In this document: one piece after another, positions 33,820 to 44,140 of the stretch | Position numbering within the stretch: the first letter of the stretch is position 1 | Layout: each line of letters begins with the position of its first letter | Origin: Euborellia annulipes | Lineage: Eukaryota; Arthropoda; Insecta; Dermaptera; Anisolabididae | DNA length: 64,000 nucleotides | Reading direction: 5' to 3' | Assembly: GCA_023213315.1 (NCBI GenBank) | Contig: JAKCPI010011627.1 | Coordinates: forward strand, 98,743-162,742 | Translations under genes and position numbers: made by a program | The notes under the pieces: model-generated | Databases searched by the model: none | The model's input: the letters and a program-made list of their open reading frames with translations, nothing else | What the model was told of the DNA's origin: nothing

Positions 33820-34766
33820 TGTTCCTAAGTTATTATTACTATTAGATTATCCAGAAACACAGAATTGAGAAAATAAATATCAGTTCACCTCGGTGAAATA
33901 AAAAAATGCCCCTCGCTTTTCTGAGTTAGATAAAAGGAAATATTTTCACTTAAATAAAATCCGTACAGAATTTTATTTGTTTCATATATCTTACCTACGA
34001 TTTATATATGCATAATTTCTCTATGACCTCCTTTCTGCTGGTCAACAAAGGAGGATTAATCAAAAGCTGCTACACCGAAATCACGGTACTAGATCCCCCT
34101 CTCCTCCCCCTCCCCCGTACAAGCCCTTAAAATTTGTTGACAGAAGCTAATCCTGGCAAATAATATTCATTTGCCAATAATCCCAGAATGGAATCATCGC
34201 TGGACGCATTAGCCAGCCATAACAAATGCATCAATAAAGCTAATAATAATTCCCGACACAAGTGCCTCTTGGTTGCAAATAAAAATGTATGGATTAATTG
34301 CAATTTAAATATATTTTGCAATGGTAATTAATATTTAATTTCAAACAGCGCAGTGTGACTAGAAATTATCTTTTGACGCATTAACTCCAAATTCATATAA
34401 TGGTACTCAGAAAAATTCGAAATAAAAAAAAGGATATAATAGCAAAATAAAACACTAAATGGTCTAATGGATCATTTAATCCATTGTTTAGCATTGAAAA
34501 ATAATGAAAATATAAAAATGTTCCTTTATTTTTAGGTTTATTGAATTTCCCTTTAAAACAATAGATTGACAAACTATGTTAATTAAGAGGTATTATCCAT
34601 AACATACAAGTTGGAAAATGATAAAATATTCATATAATATATATTTTTAGGATTAATTTGTTGTTTATGAATGGAGCTTAATTAATAATTTAAAAAAAAT
34701 TAAATAAAAAAGACATACCTTGTATCCGAAGGTTCCACGAATGATTGGTGCGTTTGAAAAATAAAT
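33820..34766. other. Mostly non-repetitive sequence
   Basis: 34127-34330 is unlike its repeat-rich surroundings, with TAATTA/ATTAATTG-type sites near its end. The 64-codon minus frame there has no domain. It could be a cis-regulatory segment; that is speculation from composition. Confidence 0.3.
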
Positions 34767-35392
34767 AAAAAATCTGGCGTGACTATTCGCACAGCACACA
34801 ACTTTTTTTTACTTTCGGAAATTGAAAGTTGTATTCTGTGCTTGTGACCCCAAATTTTTGTGTCGACATATATTTAGTTCCAGCCAATATATTAGAATTC
34901 AAAATGTAAAATTTACAAACATAGAAATATATTTATATTTTGTTACTATGGCAGGAAATCTCCCATTCTTTCCTATGAAACCGAAGAGTAAAATGTGCTT
35001 CAAATTTTGTAATTTTGAGGGCAAAAATAAGAATATACATTTTAAAGAGCATCTAAAAAATAATTGATTTATGAATTTTATATCATAATCGTTAGAATGA
35101 AAAAATTGGAAAAAACTGAAAAATTACATCAGTAGGCATAAAGTACTAGTACTCTTTGGTTGAAACTTAAATATAATATAAAATTTCAACCTTCTAGCTC
35201 TTTTTGTTCTTGAGATATTTTTTTTTCAGACTAACAGACAGACCGTTTTGCCAAACCTTCTTTTTTTACTCAGAAGATCTCAAAATGTGAACTTCCATCA
35301 AAATCTCGACATTGTACTTTTAACATGAATCCATTACTTTTCCTTTATACTGTATATTATCATATAGGCCTATGTAAGAAAAAAAAAAGTAA
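34767..35392 (-). mobile_element. R1 element, full-length but diverged
   Basis: Long hairpin end (AATCTGGCGTGAC...), R1 body, then a degenerate short hairpin ending in a poly-A-rich AAAAAAAAAAGTAAAA. Confidence 0.78.
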
Positions 35393-35560
35393 AAATGGAA
35401 GACTATAGAACAGTTTGCTGCATTTTACTTAGGAAACCATACAATTTTATCCCACCATTTTTCAACTCTGGCCGTAAACATCAGATAAAATCCAGTTATC
35501 TCAATTTATTCAAGACTTTTTTATTCAGATATTGTTAAAAGCCGCGACACCCTCATACAT

Positions 35561-36581
35561 TTTTACTTTCTCTTACCTATGTATATATGTAATATATATA
35601 TAGAGAGAAAGTATTGGTTTCATGTCAAAAATTCGATGTCGAGATTTTGATGGATCTTCACGTTTTGAGGTCCCCTGAATCCAAAAAAGTGGTTTTCGCG
35701 ACATGGTCTGTCTGTCTGTCTGTCTGTCTGTGTGTGTGTGTGTGTGTCTGTGTGTGTTCAATTTTAAGCATGAAGGAATTGAGCTATGAGGCTGAAATTT
35801 TATATTTAAGTTAAACACCCCCCGGGACCGACAAAATAAGCTTTTAATCAAAATCGGCCAAAAAGTACTAGTACTTTACTGATGTACTTTTTCAGTTTTT
35901 TTCGATTTTCTCAAAATTCGCTCTAACGATTTTGATTAAAATTCAAAAATCAATTATTTTTTAGATGCTCTTTCAAATGTATATTCTCGTTTTGCCCTCA
36001 AAATTGTTTGAAGCACACTTTACTCTTGTGCTTCATAGGAAAGATAGGAGAAATAAATGGTTGCCATGGTAACCGAATTTAAATCTTTTTCTTTTTATTA
36101 AATTAAAAATCAATTATTATTTAAACGCCCATTTTTTTTTTTCGGAGAAAACATATCTCTCTCTCTCACAAAACTATCTTCTCTCTTTCTACGCGTTTTA
36201 AATTTTTCTACCTTATCTTCGCATTTGGCCAATGTTAATTTCCTATAGGGATTTGTATGTTAATTTCGATTCAAAAGAGGGTCCCCTTTGGAACTTTTTA
36301 CGCATTTAAAATTTTTTTTTCCAATTCTTATGAAATTTTGTATTTATTTACGAATCTATATTGTGTATAAAATGTCCAAATATAAGATTAAAATTTTGAA
36401 AAATAACCATAGTTTATTTCAAGCAATCAACATTTAAAATGCAAGTTTGAAACTAAGGTGCTATGGGAAACTAAATATATCTCGACACAAAAAATCTGGT
36501 GTGACCAGCACAGTGCACAACTTTCTCTTACCGAAGGGTAAGAGAAAGTTGTGTGCTGTGCGCCAGTCACACCAGATTTTT
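35561..36581 (+). mobile_element. R1 element, long subfamily, full length
   Basis: Short hairpin at 35565-35614, a (TCTG)n/(TG)n tract at about 35708-35757, then the standard body to TTGCCATGGTAACC. About 390 extra bases absent from the short form follow (36070-36470, with CCTATAGGGATTTGTATG). It ends in a near-perfect hairpin at 36488-36581. 51629-52658 has the same structure. Confidence 0.85.
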
Positions 36582-36749
36582 CAAAATGAGAACCCAGACC
36601 CAGGGCCTTATTGGCCTAAAAGAATTTCTCAAACGGCCATCTATTCACCGATAGATAGGCCTATTTTATCTTAACCTTTGTTTGAGTGAGAACCATTAAT
36701 CTAGAAGCAGATCAAGAGAAATCGAAGGGACTGTCAGAAATAAGGATTT

Positions 36750-36799
<50 letters not shown>

Positions 36800-37911
36800 T
36801 AAAGTATGGATTATTTTGCCTCATTAAATATAGGTGGCTCAAATTTGCCTAATCATAACACATAACATAATTTATCTTAAGCGATTTATTGACTGGCTAA
36901 TTCCCAGTCTATATGAGCTTTTGTTGAAAAAATTCCATCTTTTTTAAACAAAGATCTACTTAGTTAAGTCTTTAAATATATTAATTAATATTTACCACGG
37001 TATCCCTAACTTTTGTTTTCTTTTCTAAGTTTTGTCAACTTTTATGAATTTCTTCCCGTAACTATGCTAATAGGTTAGTTTGCTGTTTCCCTCTTCAATA
37101 GAAATAATTTGACTGTAGTTATGTATATTGAGCTTGATCTGGACCCAAACACCTTTTGAATTCACAAACTTGTAGATTGCAACTTCAACTTTGCATGAAT
37201 AGTTGAAATGTCTTCATTTATGTTCGCCAAACTTGGATGGAGACATCCGGGACTCAGCTGTTCGATCCCTGAGCTTAATTAATTAATTACTTAATTTAAC
37301 CTTATTGATTTTCATTGGTTTATTTTCTTTTATTTAGATACTTGGAAAATTATTGTACAATAGGTTGTTCATTTTTACCAGTAAGCGTTGTTACTAAAAT
37401 TATTATTATATTAATCGTTGTTGGCCGCAAAGAAGCGGCTGCGGCCGACTGTATGTATATATATAATCTTTGAATTCAAACCACTTCTTCAAAAACCATG
37501 TTTTTTTATCCCTAAATAATTAAAAATAACCGTACCTTTTTTTTATGTAATATGTTAAATACATATTCATTCATTCATTAAATAAATGAATATTTTGGAA
37601 TTTGATAAATAGCCCGGATAATCAATTGTTGCTGCGATTCATACAAGACAATTTTTTCCTCTCTTCTATCTTTCTCATAAATAATAATGGTAATTTTCTC
37701 AATTCTTTATTTATCTTCTGTCATTTACAAATTTATTGGTTTTCATTCTCTGAAAAAAAGTAAGATATCTTTGCTTGAGAAAAAAAGAGGGGTGGGAATT
37801 TTTCATAAAAAAAATCAAATTATTTTGCTCCACAGTACGATTAATGAGAATTTCATTAATTTGGATTGTCTATCTTCTAGGAAACAAATTTATGACAATT
37901 TACAAATAAAA

Positions 37912-37945
<34 letters not shown>

Positions 37946-38214
37946 AATCATTATTTAAGGGGACACTTTGAAAGCTTTTATTTAAGAATCGAAATTACAT
38001 GTTCTTATTCAAATTTTTATAATATTTTTTTTAAATATATTAAATTATTAGGAGTTCGTCGTGGTATATTTTTGTGGTATATGCTACTCTAACATTCCCA
38101 AATGTTTATAATATATAGTGACAACTATAGTGTTATTATCAGAATAAATTTTTCTGTTTTTGAAAAATGAAACTTGCTCTTTTTATTTATTATTATTATT
38201 TTCTAAAGTGGCTG
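36582..38214. other. AT-rich sequence with (TA)n tracts
   Basis: (TA)n microsatellites at about 36752-36792 and 37912-37943. A small GC-rich hairpin, GGCCGCAAAGAAGCGGCTGC region, is at 37423-37449. No supported gene. Confidence 0.45.
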
Positions 38215-38259
38215 TATGTCCACTACACAAGCAAATGCAAACTGACAAGTTGTCCAGCC

Positions 38260-38331
38260 AGTCACAATGCGTAGATTTCGCCTGGTCTATTAAGACCCTC
38301 CGGGCTTGCTAAGAAGCCCATCTACGTGACT
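38260..38331. ncRNA. Compact three-way-junction RNA-like structure
   Basis: A closing helix AGTCA (38260-38264) and CGTAGAT (38270-38276) pairs with ATCTACG and TGACT (38320-38331), with a 5-nt bulge on one side. Inside are two perfect hairpins: GGTCT-ATTA-AGACC (38284-38297) and GGGCTT-GCTAAG-AAGCCC (38302-38319). All pairs are Watson-Crick. It lacks CUGANGA/GAAA boxes and tRNA boxes, so it matches no ribozyme or tRNA I recognise. Strand is undetermined because the inverted pairing reads on both. Confidence 0.45.
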
Positions 38332-38848
38332 CCCCATCTAAAATCCTCTTCTTGATATTTAGAACGTCACTGCTTTTAAAACATCTCAAAACACACGAGT
38401 CCAAAAAAAAAACAAAAAAAAAAACACCGTTTTAAAGATAACAGCCTAGATTCTTTTCACCTTCTGAGGGAATTTTTTTTAATAGTTGTTTTTTTTTAAA
38501 TTTACCAAATCGGCTTAATGGAAAATTTTTCTTTGTTGTTCCACCTCTTCTAGTTTAATAACTGAAGGACCAACTCAAGACACAGACGTCTGATAATTTA
38601 TTGATTAACTAGATGTACCGCCGCGCCTAACCAGGGGGGGGGGGGTGGGGCTGCGCTTCTGTAATCATATACCTCAATTTTTCAGGCAACTTGTTTCAAA
38701 CAATTCATACACATATCTGTTTAATTAAGAAATATATACACCCCCTCATTTAAGAAAATTACTATTGTATTTGTTAAAATAATAGAGGGAGTACAGCACG
38801 CATCTTGACGAGAATTTGGCCTAGCGAACTCAGTACGCTTAGATATTA

Positions 38849-39372
38849 CGAGGGCAGGTCAATAAGTCTGTGACTTTTTGAATGAAACACAGGTTTTTGG
38901 AGAAATAATTATTTTATTTTTCAACGTAGTCTCCTTTGAGCTCTATACACTTTGTCCAACGTTTCTCCAATTTTTTTATCCCTTCCAAAAAATAAGATTT
39001 GTAGAGGGCATCAAAGTTGAGATGATTTCATCGTTGGAGTCAAATCTCTTTCCGCCGAGCCATTTTTTCAAGTTTGGAAACAAGAAATAGTCATTCGGGG
39101 CTAAATCCGGAGAATAGGGCGGATGAGGGAGCAATTCGTATCTCAATTCATGGATTTTTGCCATGGAGCACACGAAATTCACTTTTTACCATTTTCTTCT
39201 CAAATCACGAGGTAGTCTGCTATTAATGGATGTCAAACAAAAACTAAAAGACCCAGCTGGTTCAAATTTCGACAGGAGTCAGCTGATAGTTGTCTGCTAA
39301 CAGGAGCAGTGTTGCCATTTCAGTTAAGAGGCGGGAAATTCAAAAAGTCACGGACTTATTGACCTGACCTTG
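38849..39372 (-). mobile_element. Internally deleted mariner element
   Basis: The ends CGAGGGCAGGTCAATAAGTC and its inverse at 39353-39372 are flanked by TA (38847-38848 and 39373-39374). The 524 bp element keeps only part of a transposase on the minus strand. Full mariners are about 1.3 kb, so most of the gene is deleted. Confidence 0.9.
38976..39182 (-). pseudogene. Mariner transposase remnant (C-terminal part)
   Basis: The 68-residue frame contains HPPYSPDLAPNDYFLFP, the conserved mariner motif that includes the third catalytic aspartate, followed by LKKWLGGKRF. The DNA-binding domain and first two catalytic acidic residues are absent, so it cannot encode an active enzyme. The apparent start Met is incidental; upstream is the joined 5' leader after the deletion. 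Confidence 0.85.
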
Positions 39373-39374
39373 TA

Positions 39375-40087
39375 TAATTACTGTTAAAAAGTTTTTATAT
39401 AATCTAAAGAATTCACCGTAGGTACTAGTTTAAACATTTTTAAAATTAAAATAATTTAATAATAATTAAAAGTAAACACTAGCTTTATTTATTTCGTACA
39501 TTGTACATTTCGATGTTAAAACATCATCATCAGAACCTTATTACAAACTAAAAAAGTTTTTTCATAAAGTACTTGAAAAATTATTTTTAAAATATCTTGG
39601 ATAAATTATTCCTAATCCCAGAAATTAATAACTGAATATGCGTATAATTCAATTAAATAAATTTTTGAATCATTCCAAACAATAAATCATTTTTTTCGCG
39701 TTAAAAACTGAATTATAATCTTTAAAGTGATCATAAGAGATTTATCAGGAGCCATGTCAAATGGAGAGGTCATCCGATCAATCACGTCCTGGGAAGTTAA
39801 TGAATCTTGCTTGTTATGATGAGAAATCAAGTAAAATTTGATACGAGCTGTCAATTAATATTGTAGATATAATTTGTGTTAGTATTTTTTTTTTTTTATA
39901 ATTTAAAATTTCCAACTGATTAACACATCTGCGAACGATTTTAGGAAAATTTATTAATTTCTCTACCATTGGTTAAAATTTAGAGGAGCTGCCGTTTAGT
40001 GTTTGTTGATTCAAAATTTCATAGTTTAATTTTTTTCATTTGATCATCTCTATATATATAAGATTACGTGTCGATGGACTTTATATA
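39375..40087. other. AT-rich sequence
   Basis: Nothing recognised apart from the hammerhead-like core at 39504-39533. Confidence 0.4.
39504..39533 (-). ncRNA. Hammerhead-like core
   Basis: The minus strand reads CTGATGA, one extra T, GATGTT, loop, AACATC, then GAAATG. Stem II is strong. Stem III and stem I are not clear. Confidence 0.4.
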
Positions 40088-40305
40088 TGGACCCTGTTAT
40101 GCAATGGTGTGTCAAAGGCCAAACATCGAGTTTTGAGAAAATCAACAATAAAGTTTTTTGTTTACATTGGATTATATATAATTTTTCTTGTCAATTGTGC
40201 ACGTAACATTAAATATAAATTTTTTTAGGACATATTTCTTAAAAAATACTATTAATTAAAGCATTTGAAACAATATTCCCTGCTTAACTCAATTTTTATT
40301 TTTAA
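40088..40305 (+). repeat. Copy of the 23755-23965 interior repeat
   Basis: Shares GTGTGTCAA, AAAGTTTTTTGTTT, AACATTAAATATAAATTTTT and AGCATTTGAAACAATATTCC in order with the interior of the 23632-24252 foldback element. No inverted arms are found here. Confidence 0.75.
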
Positions 40306-40631
40306 AATTTAAACTTTTCCCCCTTGGTTTTTTTTGAAAAATTTTTTTAATATAAATTTAATATATAAAATTTACACTAGGTTTTTTTTTTTTAAAGGTT
40401 TTTTTTATTAAAAATTAAAAATTAATTCTTATTTTGAAAATTTTTTTTTTTTATAAAAATAAAATCACTTTTGAATAAATGTAATCACTTTTGATGATGA
40501 AAAAAAATTTTGAAAAAAATATATAAATTTTAATTTTTAATTTTAAAATATATAAAAATTATTATTTAATTTTTTTTTTTTTTATTTTTTTTAATTTTTG
40601 TTTTTTTTGTTTTACATTCTTAAAAAACATT

Positions 40632-40665
<34 letters not shown>

Positions 40666-40860
40666 AGGTATTTTTGGTATTTTATAATTTTATTTTTATT
40701 AATTTTTTAATTCTGCTAAAATCTTTATAGATAGATAAGATATTAAATTTGGTTTTTTGCTAAATAAATCTTGAAACTATTTTACGGGTTTTTGACTTTA
40801 AAGATACCCAAACCACCAGGTTTTTGTTGGAATTGTGGATTTTTTAATAGTAATACACTG
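40306..40860. repeat. A/T homopolymer-rich low-complexity tract
   Basis: Dense alternating poly-T and poly-A runs, the longest A run near 40632-40659. The 122-codon minus frame at 40798-41166 that begins beyond it is composition-driven. Confidence 0.7.
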
Positions 40861-41262
40861 AATATTCAGTTTCGGCCAAACATCCTGGGTTCGGGCGTGG
40901 TTTCGGCTTCGGCCAAAAACCAGCCGAAATCTGAGTTTGAAAAGATGGGATGAAACTCGAACGCAAAAAAAAAGGTCAAATGATTTGCACGTAATGGAGA
41001 AAAAATTGTTCCACAAGGCGGGAAAGTGTCGGAAAAAATTCCATGGGGCAGAAAAATTTAGTCTCACTAAAAAAAAAAGAAATTTCGTTTTGATAGGGAA
41101 AAGTAAAAGAAAAAAAAAAGGTAAAATATAAAATGATATGAATTTATTGTAGTATAGGAAATACAAGTTTCGGTTTCGGTTACGGCTTCGGCCGAAACTA
41201 AGATTGAGACAGAAATTCGGTTTCGGCTGAAAATCTTGTTTTCTAATCTAATTTTTTAGAAT
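40861..41262. repeat. TTCGGCTTCGGCC-rich repeat block
   Basis: Both edges carry TTTCGGCTTCGGCC-like text (40870-40930 and 41168-41232), with partial inverted symmetry. Between them is an AAAAATTGTTCCACAAGGCG stretch. It is probably a diverged transposable element whose family is not identified. Confidence 0.45.
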
Positions 41263-42095
41263 TTTTTTTTTAAATATTATATATAACTTTTATTAATAAT
41301 TGAGAAGATATCATTTTTTGGTTTTTCGGCCCAAATGTTGGTTAAATAAATACTTAAAAAAATATATTTAGAAAATTTTTCAAATTCCTACACATTCTTA
41401 TTTTTGTAAAGGGTTTTTATGGCTGGTAGAAGATTCTTATTTTTGGAGGTTTTTTTTTCTATTCCTTGACTAACTTTAAACGAGATGAGATATCAATTTC
41501 GGTTTTTCATTAAAACTTGAAACAATATCTCGAGAGGGTTTTCATTGTTTTTGAAATTTCAACCTCCCTACTAAATACTGTTGTTTGAATTTTATCCTTC
41601 CCTCTCCACTAATTTTAATAAATCTCTACGTCCGAAAAATCCCTGCTGTCTACCGAACTTTTAAATTCTAGTTCAGCTTGAAAATATTTTTACTAAAATT
41701 ATAAACAATTATTATCATTAAAAGTGTTTAAACTGCCAAAACACCCTTAGCCTTGAAAAAATGACAATTTTCAAGTTTAATGACATTGTGAAAATAGTAA
41801 AATGGTAAGACACATTCATCTTAAGGGAAAGTACCGTGAAATTACTTTGAAAATCACATTCTTTAGATGGCCTATGTGAAAACGTAATGTCGTTCAAGTT
41901 GGTTTAAAATTCTCTTTGATAATTTAAATGACATTTTAATTTTTTTAAATAATTTACCCAATGAATAGATAAAATGTTAATTTTATTATATTAGCTGCTC
42001 AGTCCGCCTTCGGTGTCATTTATTAAGTTAATTGAATAACTCACCCAATTGTGCCCATATTACAGACAACTCAGGAACAAATACAATTTGAAAGA
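41263..42095. other. AT-rich sequence, nothing recognised
   Basis: No supported open frame, RNA or repeat match. Confidence 0.4.
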
Positions 42096-42130
42096 CTGAT
42101 GATGGGAGAATAAACTTTTCCCAAAACGTG
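42096..42130 (+). ncRNA. Hammerhead-like core, mutated
   Basis: CTGATGA, one extra T, GGGA, loop, TCCC, then AAAACGTG. Stem II is good, but the GAAA box reads AAAA, so it is expected to be inactive. Confidence 0.35.
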
Positions 42131-42206
42131 TCAATAATTGTTGAAAATCGGAGGCTTTAATTTCTTGGCTGCTCCTACTCCCTTCCTTTTGTATAAAACA
42201 ACACTA

Positions 42207-42570
42207 AGGTGCGCGTCTCGGGGTGCTAATTTTGGGAGATTCCAGCGGCCACAATTTTGAAGCTATCGACCTCAACTTCTTTTTACATTAAAGCTATTTA
42301 AAATATCTACAACTTATAGAAGCCCTTTTTTTGATTTTCGAAAAAATAAAATTTTTTTTTAGATTAATCGCATTAAATAAAAGATATTTTTTGAAAATTC
42401 GCTCTATATCTTATAGATAAATTTTTTACCCTTAATTAATTATCTGGAATCTTTCAAATGAAATGGAATAAATCTCTTGTATCCCTATGGGAAAAACTAA
42501 CGCCATCTCATGCCGTCTAGAGTAACTCACTACTGAATCGTCTTTTAACGGCTTTTCGAGACGCGCACCT
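42207..42570. mobile_element. TA-flanked MITE (R10)
   Basis: The ends AGGTGCGCGTCTCG and CGAGACGCGCACCT are inverted, with TA on both sides (42205-42206 and 42571-42572). A second inverted copy lacking clean ends lies at 57905-58295. The size and TA target fit Tc1/mariner-type MITEs. Confidence 0.8.
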
Positions 42571-42572
42571 TA

Positions 42573-43332
42573 ATTGGTTATTGTATTTAAATTTTTATTG
42601 TATTTGTTTACCTAGCCACCGAGGACTAGTGTCTCTAAGCGATAAATAAATATCTATTTTTTTAAATTGGAATGTTTAAAATATTAAATTGTTATTCATT
42701 TCTTGAAATATTCTATAATAAATATTAGTTCAAGAAAAAAAAAATATTTAATTAAGAGAATTAATATTCATACTGTCTTGAATATTCTAATAGGGTGTTT
42801 TTATTAGGGAGATACTTCATTGCATGTCGAATATATAATTGTTTTATCAGCTGGGTTTCTTGAAAATTTTATATGAAATTAGCATCAAAAGTTGGTACAA
42901 AGATTACTAAAAAGAAAAGAAAAACGTCTACACTCAAAAAGGGGAATAATAAATAATTTAAATTATAAGGGTGTTTTTTTTTTTTAAGATTTTAATACCA
43001 CCGTCCTTTTATATAGAGGTCTTTTAAAAAATGTTTCACGATAAGCCGGGTATGCCACCTTCCGCTAAAATTAAGAAACAGTTATAAATCCGGGATTATA
43101 TTTATTATGCATATAAAAAATATCTGAAAAAAATAAAATACATTAGATGATTTTGTACTGTCCTGGAGGCAATTAGGCTAAATGAAATATTGTACATTGT
43201 ATTCGTGAAAAAGCAGAAAGAAAAAATTTTTCTTAAATTTAATTTTTTAATGCTAAAACATTAGTATATGATGACAATTAAGAGGTATGCTTCCCTTCTG
43301 TGATAATAGACTAAATGTAAAAGATTAAATTG
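42573..43332. other. AT-rich sequence, nothing recognised
   Basis: No open frame and no repeat match. Confidence 0.4.
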
Positions 43333-43385
43333 TTTTATAGCTCCGAAGATGGCTTTAATCAAGGCCGAAACGTTAGCTGTTAAAA
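43333..43385 (+). ncRNA. Type I hammerhead-like ribozyme, near-intact
   Basis: Stem I TTTTATAGCT (43333-43342) pairs with AGCTGTTAAAA (43375-43385) with one wobble and one mismatch. The box is CCGAAGA (43343-43349), with C in place of the conserved U4. An extra T is at 43350. Stem II GGCTT pairs with AAGGCC-side bases, GAAA is 43367-43370, and cleavage would follow 43374. The U4 change should reduce or abolish activity. Confidence 0.5.
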
Positions 43386-43658
43386 ATATATTTTTCCTGG
43401 CTGCATTTTCCTCTATCTTTCATTTCTGAGAAATAATTTAAAATTTTTAAAGGCAATTAAAGAAATTATAAAATTTTTATATCATTTTAAATTTATGGTT
43501 TAATATAATTTTATTCATATAAATTTTAATCAAAAAAATTCTGTTATATTTAAAATCAGTTTTAAAAAGTTTGTTGAATACAGGATAAGCCTTTATTTTA
43601 ATCTCACTTCGGGCAAAATATTTTGACTACCAAGCTCGAACGCAATATGCTTGATGTA

Positions 43659-44138
43659 TAGTCAGTTTCAACAATATTAACCGCCACTCTAGAAAATAGA
43701 TCCGTGAAGTTAGACAACCAGAACGGCTTAGCTACCGTAAGTGTTGCCTCAAAAATACTATTTCTCCTGCAATATTAAAAAAATGTTTATTTATTTATTT
43801 TAGAAATATTTATAAATAATACCAGTAAGTTCATATTTAAAAACTAAAATTAAAATTTTATTCCCATGTATAATCAAGTAGGGTGTGAGATGCTCATCAG
43901 TTTATATGGCGAAGTCTCAATATATATATTATCATATCATACATATTCATTTGAGACTTTGCCATATAAACTGATGAGGATACTTCACCTTATATGCAAA
44001 TTTTATAATTTTTATTTGATAGAGGCTCTCATGTTTGGCTGACATCCTCTCTCCTGCCTATTAATCTAATCACGGTCTCTGGATGTCTAATTTCACGTCT
44101 CTATTCTCTAAGGTGGCGGTTAATATTAAAACTGACTG
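43659..44138. mobile_element. TA-flanked MITE with nested central palindrome
   Basis: Terminal repeats of about 60 bp (AGTCAGTTTCAACAATATT, TTAACCGCC and their inverses at the right end) are flanked by TA (43657-43658, 44139-44140). A second palindrome lies inside at 43884-43991, with CATCAGTTTATATGGCGAAG and its inverse around an AT-rich loop. No coding sequence. Confidence 0.75.
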
Positions 44139-44140
44139 TA

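Noticed and set aside
35573..35851. Protein with a His/Thr-rich centre (minus frame)
   Set aside because: It is a translation of R1 and its (TG)n tract; near-identical frames occur in other R1 copies, such as 18558-18791.
36752..36792. Replication origin or regulatory AT element
   Set aside because: A simple (TA)n microsatellite explains it.
40798..41166. 122-codon open frame on the minus strand
   Set aside because: Hydrophobic Phe/Leu-rich translation of poly-A and AAG-rich sequence, crossing a repeat block. No signature of a real membrane protein family.
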